A stretch of 40,496 nucleotides of DNA from CALMEC01 sp031376485 (GTDB taxonomy: Bacteria > Actinomycetota > Thermoleophilia > Miltoncostaeales > Miltoncostaeaceae): NCBI GenBank assembly GCA_031376485.1, contig JANMDV010000274.1, forward strand, positions 1 through 40,496, given 5' to 3'. Of the stretch, positions 31,030-39,313 are shown one piece after another. The first letter of the stretch is position 1. Every line of letters begins with the position of its first letter. A model generated the notes under the pieces. The model did not search any database. It had not been told where the DNA came from and saw only the letters and a program-made list of their open reading frames with translations. The position numbers and the translations under genes were made by a program.

Positions 31030-31794
31030 CTATCCGGCGGCCAGGCGTCCGCCGTCGACGACGATCGTCTGGCCGGTCAGAAACGCGGCGGCGTCGCTCA
31101 GGAGGAACACTATGGGCCACGCGGCCTCGTCGGTGATTCCGACTCTCCCGAGAGGGGTCTTGGCGATGAACCGTTCCTTGAGCGCAGGGTTTGCTGTCAA
31201 CAGCTCATCGACCATTTCTGTCGCAATCGTTCCGGGTGCGATGCTGTTGCAGCACACGCCGAATGGCCCCATCTCGACCGCCATCGTACGCGTCAACGCA
31301 TCCATCGCGGCTTTCGTCGCGTTGTAGGGAGCGATGTTGGGAAGGCCTGTCAGGCCGGCGATCGAGCTGACGTTGACAATCCGCCCACCACTGCCCCCGC
31401 GGAGAAGGGCTGCGCCAACCGCCCGGGCAAAGGATGCGGCGCCCATCAGGTTGACACGCATCACCTCGTCCCATTCCGAGAGCGATGTGTCGGTGACCGG
31501 ATGGTATCCAGGTGCACTGATGCCGGCGTTGTTGACAAGCGCCCACAGACGCCCGAGCTCACCTGCCACGTGGACGGCCTCTGAGGCGACGGCGGGATCC
31601 GCCACGTCGCCAACGACTGCACGGGACTCGGTCGGCAGATCTGCAAGGACCCGCCGCACCGCATCATCGGAGCGGGCGACGCCGACGACGTGGGCGCCCA
31701 ACCCGGCGGAGATTCGCGAGACGGCCGCGCCGATGCCCCGTGAAGCTCCGGTGACGATGACAACGCGCCCGTCGAGACGAAGGGGATCGACCAT
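31030..31794 (-). CDS. Short-chain dehydrogenase/reductase
   Basis: A 254-residue classical SDR. Cofactor motif TGASRGIG is at 15-22, VGDVADP, the NNAG motif in LVNNAGIS, catalytic Ser in IVNVSSIAG and YNATK with the catalytic Tyr/Lys. The C-terminus has TGQTIVVDGG. It probably oxidises or reduces a hydroxyl/keto group of a small or CoA-linked substrate. The ATG at 31794 is used because the family core begins at DPLRLDGRVVIV; a GTG at 31821 would add nine residues. Seven bases separate it from the GMC oxidoreductase gene. It is divergent from the acyl-CoA dehydrogenase. Confidence 0.85.
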   Translation of the reverse strand: MVDPLRLDGRVVIVTGASRGIGAAVSRISAGLGAHVVGVARSDDAVRRVLADLPTESRAVVGDVADPAVASEAVHVAGELGRLWALVNNAGISAPGYHPVTDTSLSEWDEVMRVNLMGAASFARAVGAALLRGGSGGRIVNVSSIAGLTGLPNIAPYNATKAAMDALTRTMAVEMGPFGVCCNSIAPGTIATEMVDELLTANPALKERFIAKTPLGRVGITDEAAWPIVFLLSDAAAFLTGQTIVVDGGRLAAG

Positions 31795-31826
31795 GGCCTG
31801 GAGCTTATCCACTTCGGGCACGCCGT

Positions 31827-31832
31827 TAGACT
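31827..31832 (+). promoter_or_regulatory. Candidate -10 element for the acyl-CoA dehydrogenase operon
   Basis: TAGACT, identical to the hexamer before the gene at 23146, lies 39 bases upstream of the TTG at 31872 in a 77-base divergent intergenic region. It matches the actinobacterial TANNNT -10 pattern. No -35 is obvious. Confidence 0.35.
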
Positions 31833-31871
31833 CTCGGAAATTGTCCGGTCGACCGCCCAGGGGGTGCCGCG

Positions 31872-33014
31872 TTGCTCAGTTATGCCTTCACGGAGGAACA
31901 GAACGATCTTCGCCAGATGGTGCGCGAGTTCGCGCAGGCCGAAGTCCTGCCACTGGTCGAAGAGGCCGAGCGTCACGAGAAGTTTCCCGTCGAGTTGATG
32001 CCGATGCTCGGTGAACTGGGGCTTCTCGGCATCGTGTTTCCCGAGGAGTACGGCGGCATCGGTGCCGACAAGATCACCGAATGCATATTTGTCGAGGAGA
32101 TGGCAAAAGTGTGCGCCGGGATCACTGCCTCTGTCAACGCCCACGCGGACCTGTCGGCGTTCCCGATCTACAAGTTCGGGACCGATCAGCAGAAGGACGC
32201 GTACCTGCCGCGATCCATCGCAGGGGAGATCATCGGCGCGTACGCGATCACCGAGCCGGGTACGGGTTCAGACGCGGCCGGTCTTTTGAGCCGCGCGGAG
32301 AAGACCCCCAACGGCTACAAGATCAACGGTCGCAAGAACTTCATCACCAACGGCACGATCTGCGATTACTGCCTGGTCGCCGCCTACACCGACAAGACCA
32401 AGCGCGGCGAGGGCATCAGCGTGTTCATCGTCGATCGCGACACACCCGGGTTCGAGGTGACGCGCAAGCTTGAGAAAATGGGCCATCGGTCATCCGACAC
32501 CGCAGAACTCGTCTTTGAGGACTGCGAGGTCCCCGACGAGGCGCTTCTGGGCGGCAAAGAAGGCTCGTTCGGGGCGCTCATGTCGGCGCTGATCACCGGC
32601 CGGGTCAGCCACGGCGTCAAGTCCGCCGCGATCGCCGAGGCCGCATACGAGGCGGCGCTCAAGTACGCGACAGAGCGTGAGACGTTCGGCAAGCCGCTCT
32701 CCAAGCACCAAGTCATCCGGTTCAAGCTGGCCGATATGGCGACCCGGATCGAGGCGGCCAAGAGCCTCGCCTACAAGGCCGCGTGGCTCTACTCGACCGG
32801 TCAGCCGTGCGTCAAGGAGGCATCGATGGCCAAGTTCTTCTCGGCCGAGGTCGCCGACTACGTCACCCGCGAGGCCGTGCAGATCCACGGCGGCTACGGA
32901 TACATCGTCGAATACCCCGTCGAGCGTTATTACCGCGATGCGAAGCTCGCCTCCATCACCGAGGGCACTAGCGAGATCCAGCAGATGATCATCTCAAAGG
33001 AGATCGGATTGTGA
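31872..33014 (+). CDS. Acyl-CoA dehydrogenase
   Basis: A 380-residue FAD-dependent acyl-CoA dehydrogenase introducing a 2,3-double bond in an acyl-CoA. The helical N-terminus (FTEEQNDLRQMVREFAQ) and YAITEPGTGSD with the FAD/substrate-binding Thr/Ser are typical. So is the helical C-terminus with QIHGGYGYIVEYPVERYYRDAKLASITEGTSEIQQ, where the Glu of EGTSEIQ is the usual catalytic base of short/medium-chain enzymes. The start is TTG at 31872 behind AGGGGGTG. The gene overlaps the next by GTGA at 33011-33014. Electrons would go to ETF, not encoded here. The chain-length preference cannot be told. Confidence 0.9.
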   Translation: MLSYAFTEEQNDLRQMVREFAQAEVLPLVEEAERHEKFPVELMPMLGELGLLGIVFPEEYGGIGADKITECIFVEEMAKVCAGITASVNAHADLSAFPIYKFGTDQQKDAYLPRSIAGEIIGAYAITEPGTGSDAAGLLSRAEKTPNGYKINGRKNFITNGTICDYCLVAAYTDKTKRGEGISVFIVDRDTPGFEVTRKLEKMGHRSSDTAELVFEDCEVPDEALLGGKEGSFGALMSALITGRVSHGVKSAAIAEAAYEAALKYATERETFGKPLSKHQVIRFKLADMATRIEAAKSLAYKAAWLYSTGQPCVKEASMAKFFSAEVADYVTREAVQIHGGYGYIVEYPVERYYRDAKLASITEGTSEIQQMIISKEIGL

Positions 33015-34366
33015 ACCCACCCCCCTCACATGCCGCGCTAGCCAGCCTCGTGGACAATCCCGAGGGGGTCATCGACGGGCTCAACTACCCGTTCTTCCAG
33101 GCGGTATGGGACCGAAAGAGCCGGCGAGTCGCACTCGGTATGGAGATCGCCACCGGGCCGCTCTCCTACACCAGCCCGTACGAGCCGGTACCCCTGTCGG
33201 AGATCGAAGAGGCACTCCTTCTGATGGCCGCCACCGGCCTGAACGGGCTGAACCTCGGCGACATCGATCCCACACAAGGTGCCGATGCCATGGTTCAGTG
33301 GACGGCCCGGACGTGGCCGTCGTCGTGTTCCAACCACGGCACGGAACTCTTTTTCACCAATGACGACGGGCTGTTTTTCCTCGACATGTGGAAGCTCATG
33401 CCGGAACCGGGTGAGATCTCCACCTTGTCGGGCAAACCGATCGAAGCGCAGGTGGAGAAGGTCTTGGAGTTGACCAACCGCGCGAAGGTGCGTCTGTCAG
33501 ACAGCAGGGCCGAGCTTCCGACCGGGCTTCCAGGTCTGTTCGTGTTCAACCACTGGAACGCGAACAAGCCGGGCTCCACGCTGTTTCTTCCGGTCTCGAA
33601 CATGACGCTCGAGTACATCAACCTGCTGTTCATCTACCTGTCTCCCGAGTATGGCTTCTCGATTGTCGATGAACAGGCCGGCTACGCCTCAGCGGGACTC
33701 CAGGCATGGATCGACAACGGCGCAATCGACCCCAGCCGCCAGATGGGGATGATCGATCTCGAACAGCGGGTACTCTCGATGCAAGTCGTCGAGCAGGCGT
33801 TCATCTGCCACAACCTCAACCTGGCGCTGCAATGTCTCGGCCTGGGCGGCTGGACGTTCACCGGCTACATCGCGCGCTTCGTGTTGGGCGGCATGGATGT
33901 CCCCGGACTCGGGTTCCGCTTCGCCGATGCCAAACGTGGGCCGAGCGCCCCGGTGGGCCGCGACGGGGTGTTCGAGGCGTTCACTCCGCCGTACTACGCC
34001 GATATGCGCGAGGCCGTCGACGCGTTCCTCGAGGTCAAGTGGTCCCAGTACGAACCCGATATGCCAAAGGCCTACACCGCCCCGGACCAGATCATCCAAC
34101 ACATCAAGCGGCCCGATGCGGTGACGGTCGAACGAGTCAAGGACTACTGCCAATACGTGCATGACACCTACGGGCGGTTCCCAGCGTTCATCGACCCGAT
34201 GTACCAGCGACTGACCTGCCAGGCCCAACACGTCGACCCGGACTTCTATGAGAGGCACTACCCGCCCGGAGCGTTGACCCACCAGCACCATGAGCATTTC
34301 CGTCTGTGGCACCCAGAACTTGCCGACTCAGATGGCCGCCCACCCCGGCGAGACGGGTCGAAATGA
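33011..34366 (+). CDS. Protein of unknown function coupled to acyl-CoA dehydrogenase
   Basis: A 451-residue protein starting with GTG inside the stop region of the acyl-CoA dehydrogenase (GTGA overlap), so the two are almost certainly co-translated. I do not recognise the family with confidence. Segment 46-85 (IATGPLSYTSPYEPVPLSEIEEALLLMAATGL style) and 258-281 (VVEQAFICHNLNLALQCLGLGGW) faintly recall the FMN-binding nitroreductase fold, where a similar helix precedes a glycine-rich turn. No signal peptide or membrane segment is apparent. The C-terminal part (PAFIDPMYQRLTCQAQHVD) and His-rich HQHHEHFRLWH tail could bind metal. A hairpin terminator follows directly at the stop. Confidence 0.6.
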   Translation: MNPPPSHAALASLVDNPEGVIDGLNYPFFQAVWDRKSRRVALGMEIATGPLSYTSPYEPVPLSEIEEALLLMAATGLNGLNLGDIDPTQGADAMVQWTARTWPSSCSNHGTELFFTNDDGLFFLDMWKLMPEPGEISTLSGKPIEAQVEKVLELTNRAKVRLSDSRAELPTGLPGLFVFNHWNANKPGSTLFLPVSNMTLEYINLLFIYLSPEYGFSIVDEQAGYASAGLQAWIDNGAIDPSRQMGMIDLEQRVLSMQVVEQAFICHNLNLALQCLGLGGWTFTGYIARFVLGGMDVPGLGFRFADAKRGPSAPVGRDGVFEAFTPPYYADMREAVDAFLEVKWSQYEPDMPKAYTAPDQIIQHIKRPDAVTVERVKDYCQYVHDTYGRFPAFIDPMYQRLTCQAQHVDPDFYERHYPPGALTHQHHEHFRLWHPELADSDGRPPRRDGSK

Positions 34367-34395
34367 CGAGGAGCGCCCTCTCGGGGCGCCCCTCG
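34367..34395. terminator. Bidirectional terminator hairpin
   Basis: CGAGGAGCGCC and GGCGCCCCTCG pair (11-bp stem, one mismatch) around a CTCTCGG loop, starting at the base after the stop of the plus-strand gene and 26 bases from the stop of the convergent MaoC gene. There is no strong T run. It closely resembles the hairpin at 34947-34975. Confidence 0.6.
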
Positions 34396-34421
34396 CACAT
34401 CCGATCATGTGCCCTGGAGCG

Positions 34422-34877
34422 CTATGACTCCTTGCGACGGATCAGCATGTTCCACTGACCCTTCTGTGCGACCTTGTCGTCCTGGTTGAGGACTTCGATC
34501 TCGTAGATGCACCAGCCCTGAGCTGGGTTCTTGTGCTCGGACTTTTCACCGATCGTGCGCTTGACGCGGATCGTGTCGCCGATGAACACCGGTGCCCGAA
34601 ACGCCCACTCCTTGAGACCCACGAACGCCGCGGTCGCGATCTTCGGCTCCATCTTCTCGACCTGCAGGCCCGTCGCGATCGAGGTGACGAGCATCCCATG
34701 CGCGACGCGCTGACCGAAGACTGACTCCTTGGCCTTGACATCGTCAATGTGGAACCAGTTGAAGTCGCCGGACACCCCGCAGAAGTTGACGATGTCCGCC
34801 TCGGTCACCGTCCGGTTCAGGGAGACGGCCTCGTCACCCGGGTTCAAGTCCTCCCACAACAGACGCTCTTCAGCCAC
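34422..34877 (-). CDS. MaoC-like hotdog-fold dehydratase
   Basis: A 151-residue single-hotdog protein of the MaoC/R-specific enoyl-CoA hydratase type. The catalytic motif VSGDFNWFHIDDVKAKESVFG carries the Asp and His of the D-x-N-x-x-H pattern that activates water in (R)-hydratases, followed by HGMLVTSIATG and VFIGDTIRVKRTI. It should hydrate a trans-2-enoyl-CoA or act on a related thioester. The start is the GTG at 34877, directly after AAGGAGAGAAT, which reads as the ribosome-binding site; the ATG at 34907 would place this signal inside the gene. The gene is isolated between two similar hairpins, so it is probably transcribed alone. Confidence 0.8.
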   Translation of the reverse strand: MAEERLLWEDLNPGDEAVSLNRTVTEADIVNFCGVSGDFNWFHIDDVKAKESVFGQRVAHGMLVTSIATGLQVEKMEPKIATAAFVGLKEWAFRAPVFIGDTIRVKRTIGEKSEHKNPAQGWCIYEIEVLNQDDKVAQKGQWNMLIRRKES

Positions 34878-34946
34878 ATTCTCTCCTTCGATCAGGTCGT
34901 TGACCACACAATCCTACGTTTCCCGCAGCTCACCTCGCACATGAAA

Positions 34947-34975
34947 CGAGGTGCGTCCTGACGGGACGCCCCTCG
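34947..34975. terminator. Hairpin between aminotransferase and MaoC genes
   Basis: CGAGGTGCGTCC pairs with GGACGCCCCTCG (one mismatch) around a short TGACG loop. On the minus strand it lies 21 bases after the aminotransferase stop and is followed by TTTCATG. It looks like a terminator. The left arm can alternatively pair perfectly with CACCTCG at 34931-34937 (7 bp), giving two mutually exclusive hairpins. Confidence 0.6.
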
Positions 34976-34995
34976 CCTCATGCACCGCGACGACG

Positions 34996-36192
34996 CTAGA
35001 GGTTGGCGAGCCCCTTCGCCATACGGTCCATACCCTCGTCGATGACCTCGTCGGGGGCGGCGTAGGTAATACGGACGTGACCCTCGCCTCGGTCGCCGAA
35101 TGCTGAGCCCGCGACGACGCCGACGAGGCAATCCTCGATCATGTAGTCGGCGAATTGCTGCGCCGTCATCCCAGTGCCGCGGATGTCGGGGAAGACGTAG
35201 AACGACCCGTCCGGGGTCGGGCAATCGACACCCGGCATGGCGTTCAACGCCGCCACAATTCGGTCGCGCTTGGCCTGCAGACGCGCCGTCGTCTCGATGA
35301 CGTGCTCCTGCGGGCCGGTAATTCCGGCAAGGGCCGCCAGTTGCACGAATGCCGGCACGTTGGTGACGGAGTTCTGCTGGAAGATGTCCATTGCGGTGAT
35401 CATCTCCTTGCTCGCGACACACCACCCGATGCGAAAGCCGGTCATGATGTACGTCTTCGAGAAGGTGTCGACCAGGATCGACCTGTCGGCCATGCCGTCT
35501 TCAGCCGCAATCGTCGTGTGCTCGGACGGCGCGTAGACCATGTGGCTGAATATCTCGTCGGTCAGGACCATGACGTTGTGCTTCTTGCAAAGATCCGCAA
35601 TCTCGGCGAGATGCCCGACGCACATGCCGTTGGGCCGTTGCGGCGAGTTAATGATGAGCATCTTGGTCTTCTCATTCATAAGACCTTCGAGCGCGTCGAG
35701 GTCGAAATGGAAGTCCGGTTCGATCAGGGGTGCATAGATGACTTTGCCGCCGGCGTAGGTGATCCAGAACTCGTCCGGCGGGTAGCCGGGGTTCGGAAAG
35801 ATGACCTCGTCTCCCTGGTCGACGATCGTCAGGAGCGACTGAGTCAAGGCGTGTTTGGCGCCCATGGTGACCAGTACCTCCTCGCGGGTCGTCGGGCGAC
35901 CGCGTTTGGTTGCCTCCTCGGCGATGGCGTCGCGAAGTTCCGGCAAACCGGGTCCCGGGACGTAGCGCACGTGACCCTCATGCACAGCGCGTGCAGCTGC
36001 TTCGTAGATGTGCGGTGCGGGGTAGAACTCGTCCCCCTGAAAATCACCTTTTTCGAAGTGGATCACGCGCTTGCCGGTCTCGCGCTCAAGCGCCTCGGCC
36101 TTACGCATGGAAGCCCACTGCTTCGGCAGAACGAAGTGCGATGTTCTGCTTGAGAGTGGGATCTGGAAGTCAGACGAGGCGGTGGTCGCCAT
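34996..36192 (-). CDS. Pyridoxal-phosphate aminotransferase (class I/II)
   Basis: A 398-residue fold-type I aminotransferase of the aspartate aminotransferase family. Motifs include YVPGPGLPELRDAIA, the variant NSPQRPNG (usual NxPxNPTG), VLTDEIFSHM with the Asp that contacts the pyridine nitrogen, and Lys246 in DTFSKTYIMTGFRIGW forming the PLP Schiff base. A conserved Arg in GHVRITYA binds the substrate carboxylate. Substrate is uncertain: aspartate, aromatic, alanine or an unusual beta-amino acid. It is seven bases downstream of the IclR regulator on the same strand and so likely regulated by it. Confidence 0.88.
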   Translation of the reverse strand: MATTASSDFQIPLSSRTSHFVLPKQWASMRKAEALERETGKRVIHFEKGDFQGDEFYPAPHIYEAAARAVHEGHVRYVPGPGLPELRDAIAEEATKRGRPTTREEVLVTMGAKHALTQSLLTIVDQGDEVIFPNPGYPPDEFWITYAGGKVIYAPLIEPDFHFDLDALEGLMNEKTKMLIINSPQRPNGMCVGHLAEIADLCKKHNVMVLTDEIFSHMVYAPSEHTTIAAEDGMADRSILVDTFSKTYIMTGFRIGWCVASKEMITAMDIFQQNSVTNVPAFVQLAALAGITGPQEHVIETTARLQAKRDRIVAALNAMPGVDCPTPDGSFYVFPDIRGTGMTAQQFADYMIEDCLVGVVAGSAFGDRGEGHVRITYAAPDEVIDEGMDRMAKGLANL

Positions 36193-36198
36193 GCGGTG

Positions 36199-37110
36199 TC
36201 ACAGCTCCTTGTGTGTTGGTGCGTTGTCTAAAGACGGTCCGCCGTTGGGGATATGAACCCCACGGCGTTTGCCCTCTTGGGTGCGGACCCTGAGGGCGGT
36301 TGGTGCATAGGCGCCCGATTGCTCGGAGCCCATTCGTCGGGAAAGGCTCGCGGCGGCGCTCATCACGAGTTCGGCGAGCTCGCCCACCCGCCGCGGGGTG
36401 ACCCGGGTCACGGGTCCGCCGATCCCGATGGCTGCGACGACATGCCCGGTGTGTCCCACGATGGGCGCCCCGATGCAGCGAAGCCCCTCCTCGTATTCCT
36501 CGTCGTCGACCGCGAATCCCTGTGAGCGGATCAGATCCAATTCGGTGTTCAACCGGTCTCGGTCGGTGATGGTATTCGGCGTGCAACGCGCAAGGCCTCG
36601 CTCGGCCAGGACGAGGTCGCGCGCGTCCGCGGTCAGATGTGCAAGCAGAAGTTTGCCGAGGCTTGTCGCATGCGCCGGATATCCGCGACCGATCGCCGAC
36701 GGAATGCGCAGTGCCTTACGCGCCTCCACCTTCTCGATGTAGACGGCCTCACCCCCGTCGAGCACGGCCAGGTGCCCCGTCTCCCCGCTGTCGCGTACGA
36801 GTCCTTCGAGAAATGGCAGCGCCTCGTCCCAAAGACTCATCTGTTGCAGGACCAGTCCACCCAACTCGAAAATCCGAAGTCCCAGCCGGTACCGGGCCGT
36901 GAGACGATTGCGTTCGACGAGACCGGCGGCTTCCAGGTTGACGAGAAATCTGTGGACCGTCGACTTGTGCAGGTCCAGACGATCGGCCAGCTCGGTCACG
37001 CCGAGTTCGGGTTCCTCGGCGCTGAACGCGTTCAGGATCGCGACCGCACGCTCGACGGATTGGATCCGGTAGCGACCGGTGTCCGCGCGTTTCGGTGCCG
37101 TGGTGGTCAT
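36199..37110 (-). CDS. IclR-family transcriptional regulator
   Basis: A 303-residue IclR regulator. The N-terminal winged helix-turn-helix is ILNAFSAEEPELGVTELADRL followed by LHKSTVHRFLVNLEAAGLV. The C-terminal GAF-like effector domain has GYPAHATSLGKLLLAHL and DDEEYEEGLRCIGAPI, a family hallmark. About 35 extra residues at the C-terminus (rich in Arg/Gly) are unusual. The ATG at 37110 gives a short Thr/Arg-rich lead before the wing. IclR proteins bind small acids and often control neighbouring catabolic genes. The adjacent aminotransferase and the divergent crotonase operon are candidates, and a palindrome lies in between at 37220-37236. Confidence 0.9.
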   Translation of the reverse strand: MTTTAPKRADTGRYRIQSVERAVAILNAFSAEEPELGVTELADRLDLHKSTVHRFLVNLEAAGLVERNRLTARYRLGLRIFELGGLVLQQMSLWDEALPFLEGLVRDSGETGHLAVLDGGEAVYIEKVEARKALRIPSAIGRGYPAHATSLGKLLLAHLTADARDLVLAERGLARCTPNTITDRDRLNTELDLIRSQGFAVDDEEYEEGLRCIGAPIVGHTGHVVAAIGIGGPVTRVTPRRVGELAELVMSAAASLSRRMGSEQSGAYAPTALRVRTQEGKRRGVHIPNGGPSLDNAPTHKEL

Positions 37111-37219
37111 CTCAGGTCGTCTCGTATCATGGTGTGGTGTCTTGTTCTCATTGGAACGAACTTATTGTTACCAACCGGAGACGAGGCTTCCAAGTCCATG
37201 GCCCACCATGTGGATACGG

Positions 37220-37236
37220 GTCTCATATTATGAGAC
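37220..37236. promoter_or_regulatory. Perfect palindrome in the IclR/crotonase intergenic region
   Basis: GTCTCATATTATGAGAC is an exact 8+1+8 palindrome centred at 37228, AT-rich in the middle, 110 bases from the IclR start and 75 bases before the crotonase start. It is a good candidate operator for the IclR protein. A second, weaker dyad (GTTC...GAAC) lies closer to the IclR start. Confidence 0.65.
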
Positions 37237-37310
37237 AGCGATGGGATCAGGTGTATGCGAGGATTCCTCTCGCAAGACACACGAACACACGCGAACATGG
37301 GGGCAGACGG

Positions 37311-38120
37311 GTGACGTTCGAAGACATCCTCTACGAGGCTGGTGGCGGGCGGGCAACGATCACGCTGAACCGACCTGATCGCCTCAACGCGTTCCGCGTC
37401 CAGACGATCCGCGAGTTGTGCGAGGCATTCGAGTCGGCGGCAGACGACGACGCAGTTGGCGTCATCGTGTTCACCGGAGCCGGAGAGAAGGCCTTCTGCG
37501 TCGGTGGAGATGTCCGTGACCCCACCCGCACCGCCGCCCAGAAACGTGGGCTTCACCACCTCCATGATCGCCTGGCGGTCGCGATCCGCAACAACGGCAA
37601 ACCCATCATCGTGAAAGTCCGTGGCTACTGCATCGGCGGCGGGAATGAACTCAACGTGTTGTGCGATCTGACGATTTCCGGCGAGTCCGGACGGTTCGGC
37701 CAAGCGGGACCGAAGATCGGCTCGGCGCCACTGTGGTGGGGATGCCAGCTCATGCCGGCGGTCGTCGGAGAAAAGAAAGCCCGTGAGATGCTGTATCTGA
37801 CGCGCCAGTACACGGCAGACGAGGCCCTCGCCATGGGCCTTGTCAACAAGGTCGTGCCCGACGCCGACCTCGATGCCGAGGTCGATGCATGGTGCGATGA
37901 GATCCTTCGGAAGTCCCCGCAGGGACTTCGCCTGGCGAAGATCGCGATGAATGCCATGACCGACCAGCTCCACGGAGCCGTCCAACACGGCCTTGAGTTG
38001 GTCGCACTCAACCACGTGTTCGGCGAGGAGCCCAAGGAGGGCATCGCCTCGTTCCAAGAAAAGCGCAAACCGGACTGGCGGAAGTTCCGTGACGGACAGG
38101 GGCCAGACCCAGCCGGATGA
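37311..38120 (+). CDS. Crotonase-fold enzyme (MenB/BadI-like)
   Basis: A 269-residue enoyl-CoA hydratase/isomerase-fold protein. The oxyanion-hole segments are EKAFCVGGDV and GYCIGGGNELNVLCDL. The block FGQAGPKIGS followed by VVGEKKAREMLYLTRQYTADEALAMGLVNKVVP resembles the MenB (naphthoyl-CoA synthase) and BadI (2-ketocyclohexanecarboxyl-CoA hydrolase) branch instead of ordinary hydratases. The C-terminal FQEKRKPDWRKF is also typical of that branch. It may close or open a ring on a CoA ester. The GTG at 37311 is used (MTFEDILYEAG). It overlaps cofG by ATGA at 38117-38120, an unexpected pairing with a cofactor gene. Confidence 0.82.
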   Translation: MTFEDILYEAGGGRATITLNRPDRLNAFRVQTIRELCEAFESAADDDAVGVIVFTGAGEKAFCVGGDVRDPTRTAAQKRGLHHLHDRLAVAIRNNGKPIIVKVRGYCIGGGNELNVLCDLTISGESGRFGQAGPKIGSAPLWWGCQLMPAVVGEKKAREMLYLTRQYTADEALAMGLVNKVVPDADLDAEVDAWCDEILRKSPQGLRLAKIAMNAMTDQLHGAVQHGLELVALNHVFGEEPKEGIASFQEKRKPDWRKFRDGQGPDPAG

Positions 38121-39313
38121 GCATTCATGCGCCAGATCTGACGGGTCTTCGCCCGCACATACGCTCCGCCATCGAGACGGCACTCGATGGCGAACGGCTC
38201 GACATCGACCACGCCCTCGCCCTGGCCGACGTCCGCGGCAGTGAACATCCAGCCCTCTGGGCAGCTGCCGCGCTGGTCCGCGACCGCGGCCATGGCCCAT
38301 GGGTGACCTATTCACCAAAAGTCTTCATCCCGCTCACAAACCTTTGCCGCGACGTGTGCAGCTACTGCACGTTCGCCCAAGACGAGGACTCCCCCCGCGC
38401 TCACACGATGAGCCCTGACGAGGTTCTCGCGATCTGCCGGGAAGGCGCGCGGCTCGGTTGCAAGGAGGCGTTGTTTTGCCTCGGTGACCGGCCCGAGGTC
38501 CGCTGGCCGGGATACAAGGAACGCCTCCGCCGCTGGGGACACGAAACGACGCACTCCTACCTTGTGGCGATGTGTCGGATGGTCCTCGAAGAGACCGGTC
38601 TGTTTCCGCACCCCAATGCCGGTGTGCTCTCGCACCGTGAACTCGAGGAGCTTCGCGAGGTCGCGCCGAGCCAGGGAATCATGCTGGAGTCGGTTGCCGA
38701 CCGACTGTGCGGGCCCGGTGGCCCGCACGAGCATGCCCCCGACAAACGTCCGACCACACGCCTCGCGATGATCCGAAAGGCCGGGCAACTCGCGATCCCG
38801 TTTACCAGCGGCATCTTGATCGGTATCGGCGAGACCACTCGCGAGCGCGTCGACGCGTTGCTGGCACTTCGTGATCTGCATGACGAGTTCGGTCACATCC
38901 AAGAGGTCATCGTCCAGAACTTCCGTGCCAAACCCGACACGCCGATGGGCGATGCCGGTGAGCCGGGCTTGATCGACTTGATGAGTGCATGTGCGATCAC
39001 GCGACTGGTGTTCGGACCCGCCATGAACATCCAGGCGCCGCCAAACCTCTCTGCCGACTATGGGCCGCTTTTGGTCAGCGGCATCAACGACTGGGGTGGT
39101 ATCTCCCCCCTCACACCGGACTACATCAACCCCGAGGCCCCGTGGCCCGAGCTGGGACGACTCGCGCAGCTGTGCTCGGAGGCCGGATATGAGCTTCGCG
39201 AACGGTTGACGATCTACCCCGAGTACGTCCACGATGATGCGTGGGTTGCCCACGGGCTTCGTGACGGCCTGCGTCGCGTGACCGACACCGACGGCTACCC
39301 GGTGGCCGCATGA
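38117..39313 (+). CDS. cofG: 7,8-didemethyl-8-hydroxy-5-deazariboflavin synthase, CofG subunit
   Basis: A 398-residue radical SAM enzyme of F420 biosynthesis. With CofH it forms the deazaflavin chromophore Fo from tyrosine and a ribityl-diaminouracil precursor. The [4Fe-4S] cysteines are Cys77, Cys81 and Cys84 in NLCRDVCSYCTF, followed by AQDEDSPRAH. Other matches to the N-terminal half of actinobacterial FbiC are GCKEALFCLGDRPE, IPFTSGILIGIGET, EVIVQNFRAKPDT and GGISPLTPDYINPEAPWPE. In most Actinobacteria CofG and CofH are fused as FbiC; here they are separate with an ATGA overlap in another frame, so no simple fusion or frameshift is involved. Coupled to the crotonase gene upstream by the same kind of overlap. 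Confidence 0.92.
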   Translation: MSIHAPDLTGLRPHIRSAIETALDGERLDIDHALALADVRGSEHPALWAAAALVRDRGHGPWVTYSPKVFIPLTNLCRDVCSYCTFAQDEDSPRAHTMSPDEVLAICREGARLGCKEALFCLGDRPEVRWPGYKERLRRWGHETTHSYLVAMCRMVLEETGLFPHPNAGVLSHRELEELREVAPSQGIMLESVADRLCGPGGPHEHAPDKRPTTRLAMIRKAGQLAIPFTSGILIGIGETTRERVDALLALRDLHDEFGHIQEVIVQNFRAKPDTPMGDAGEPGLIDLMSACAITRLVFGPAMNIQAPPNLSADYGPLLVSGINDWGGISPLTPDYINPEAPWPELGRLAQLCSEAGYELRERLTIYPEYVHDDAWVAHGLRDGLRRVTDTDGYPVAA

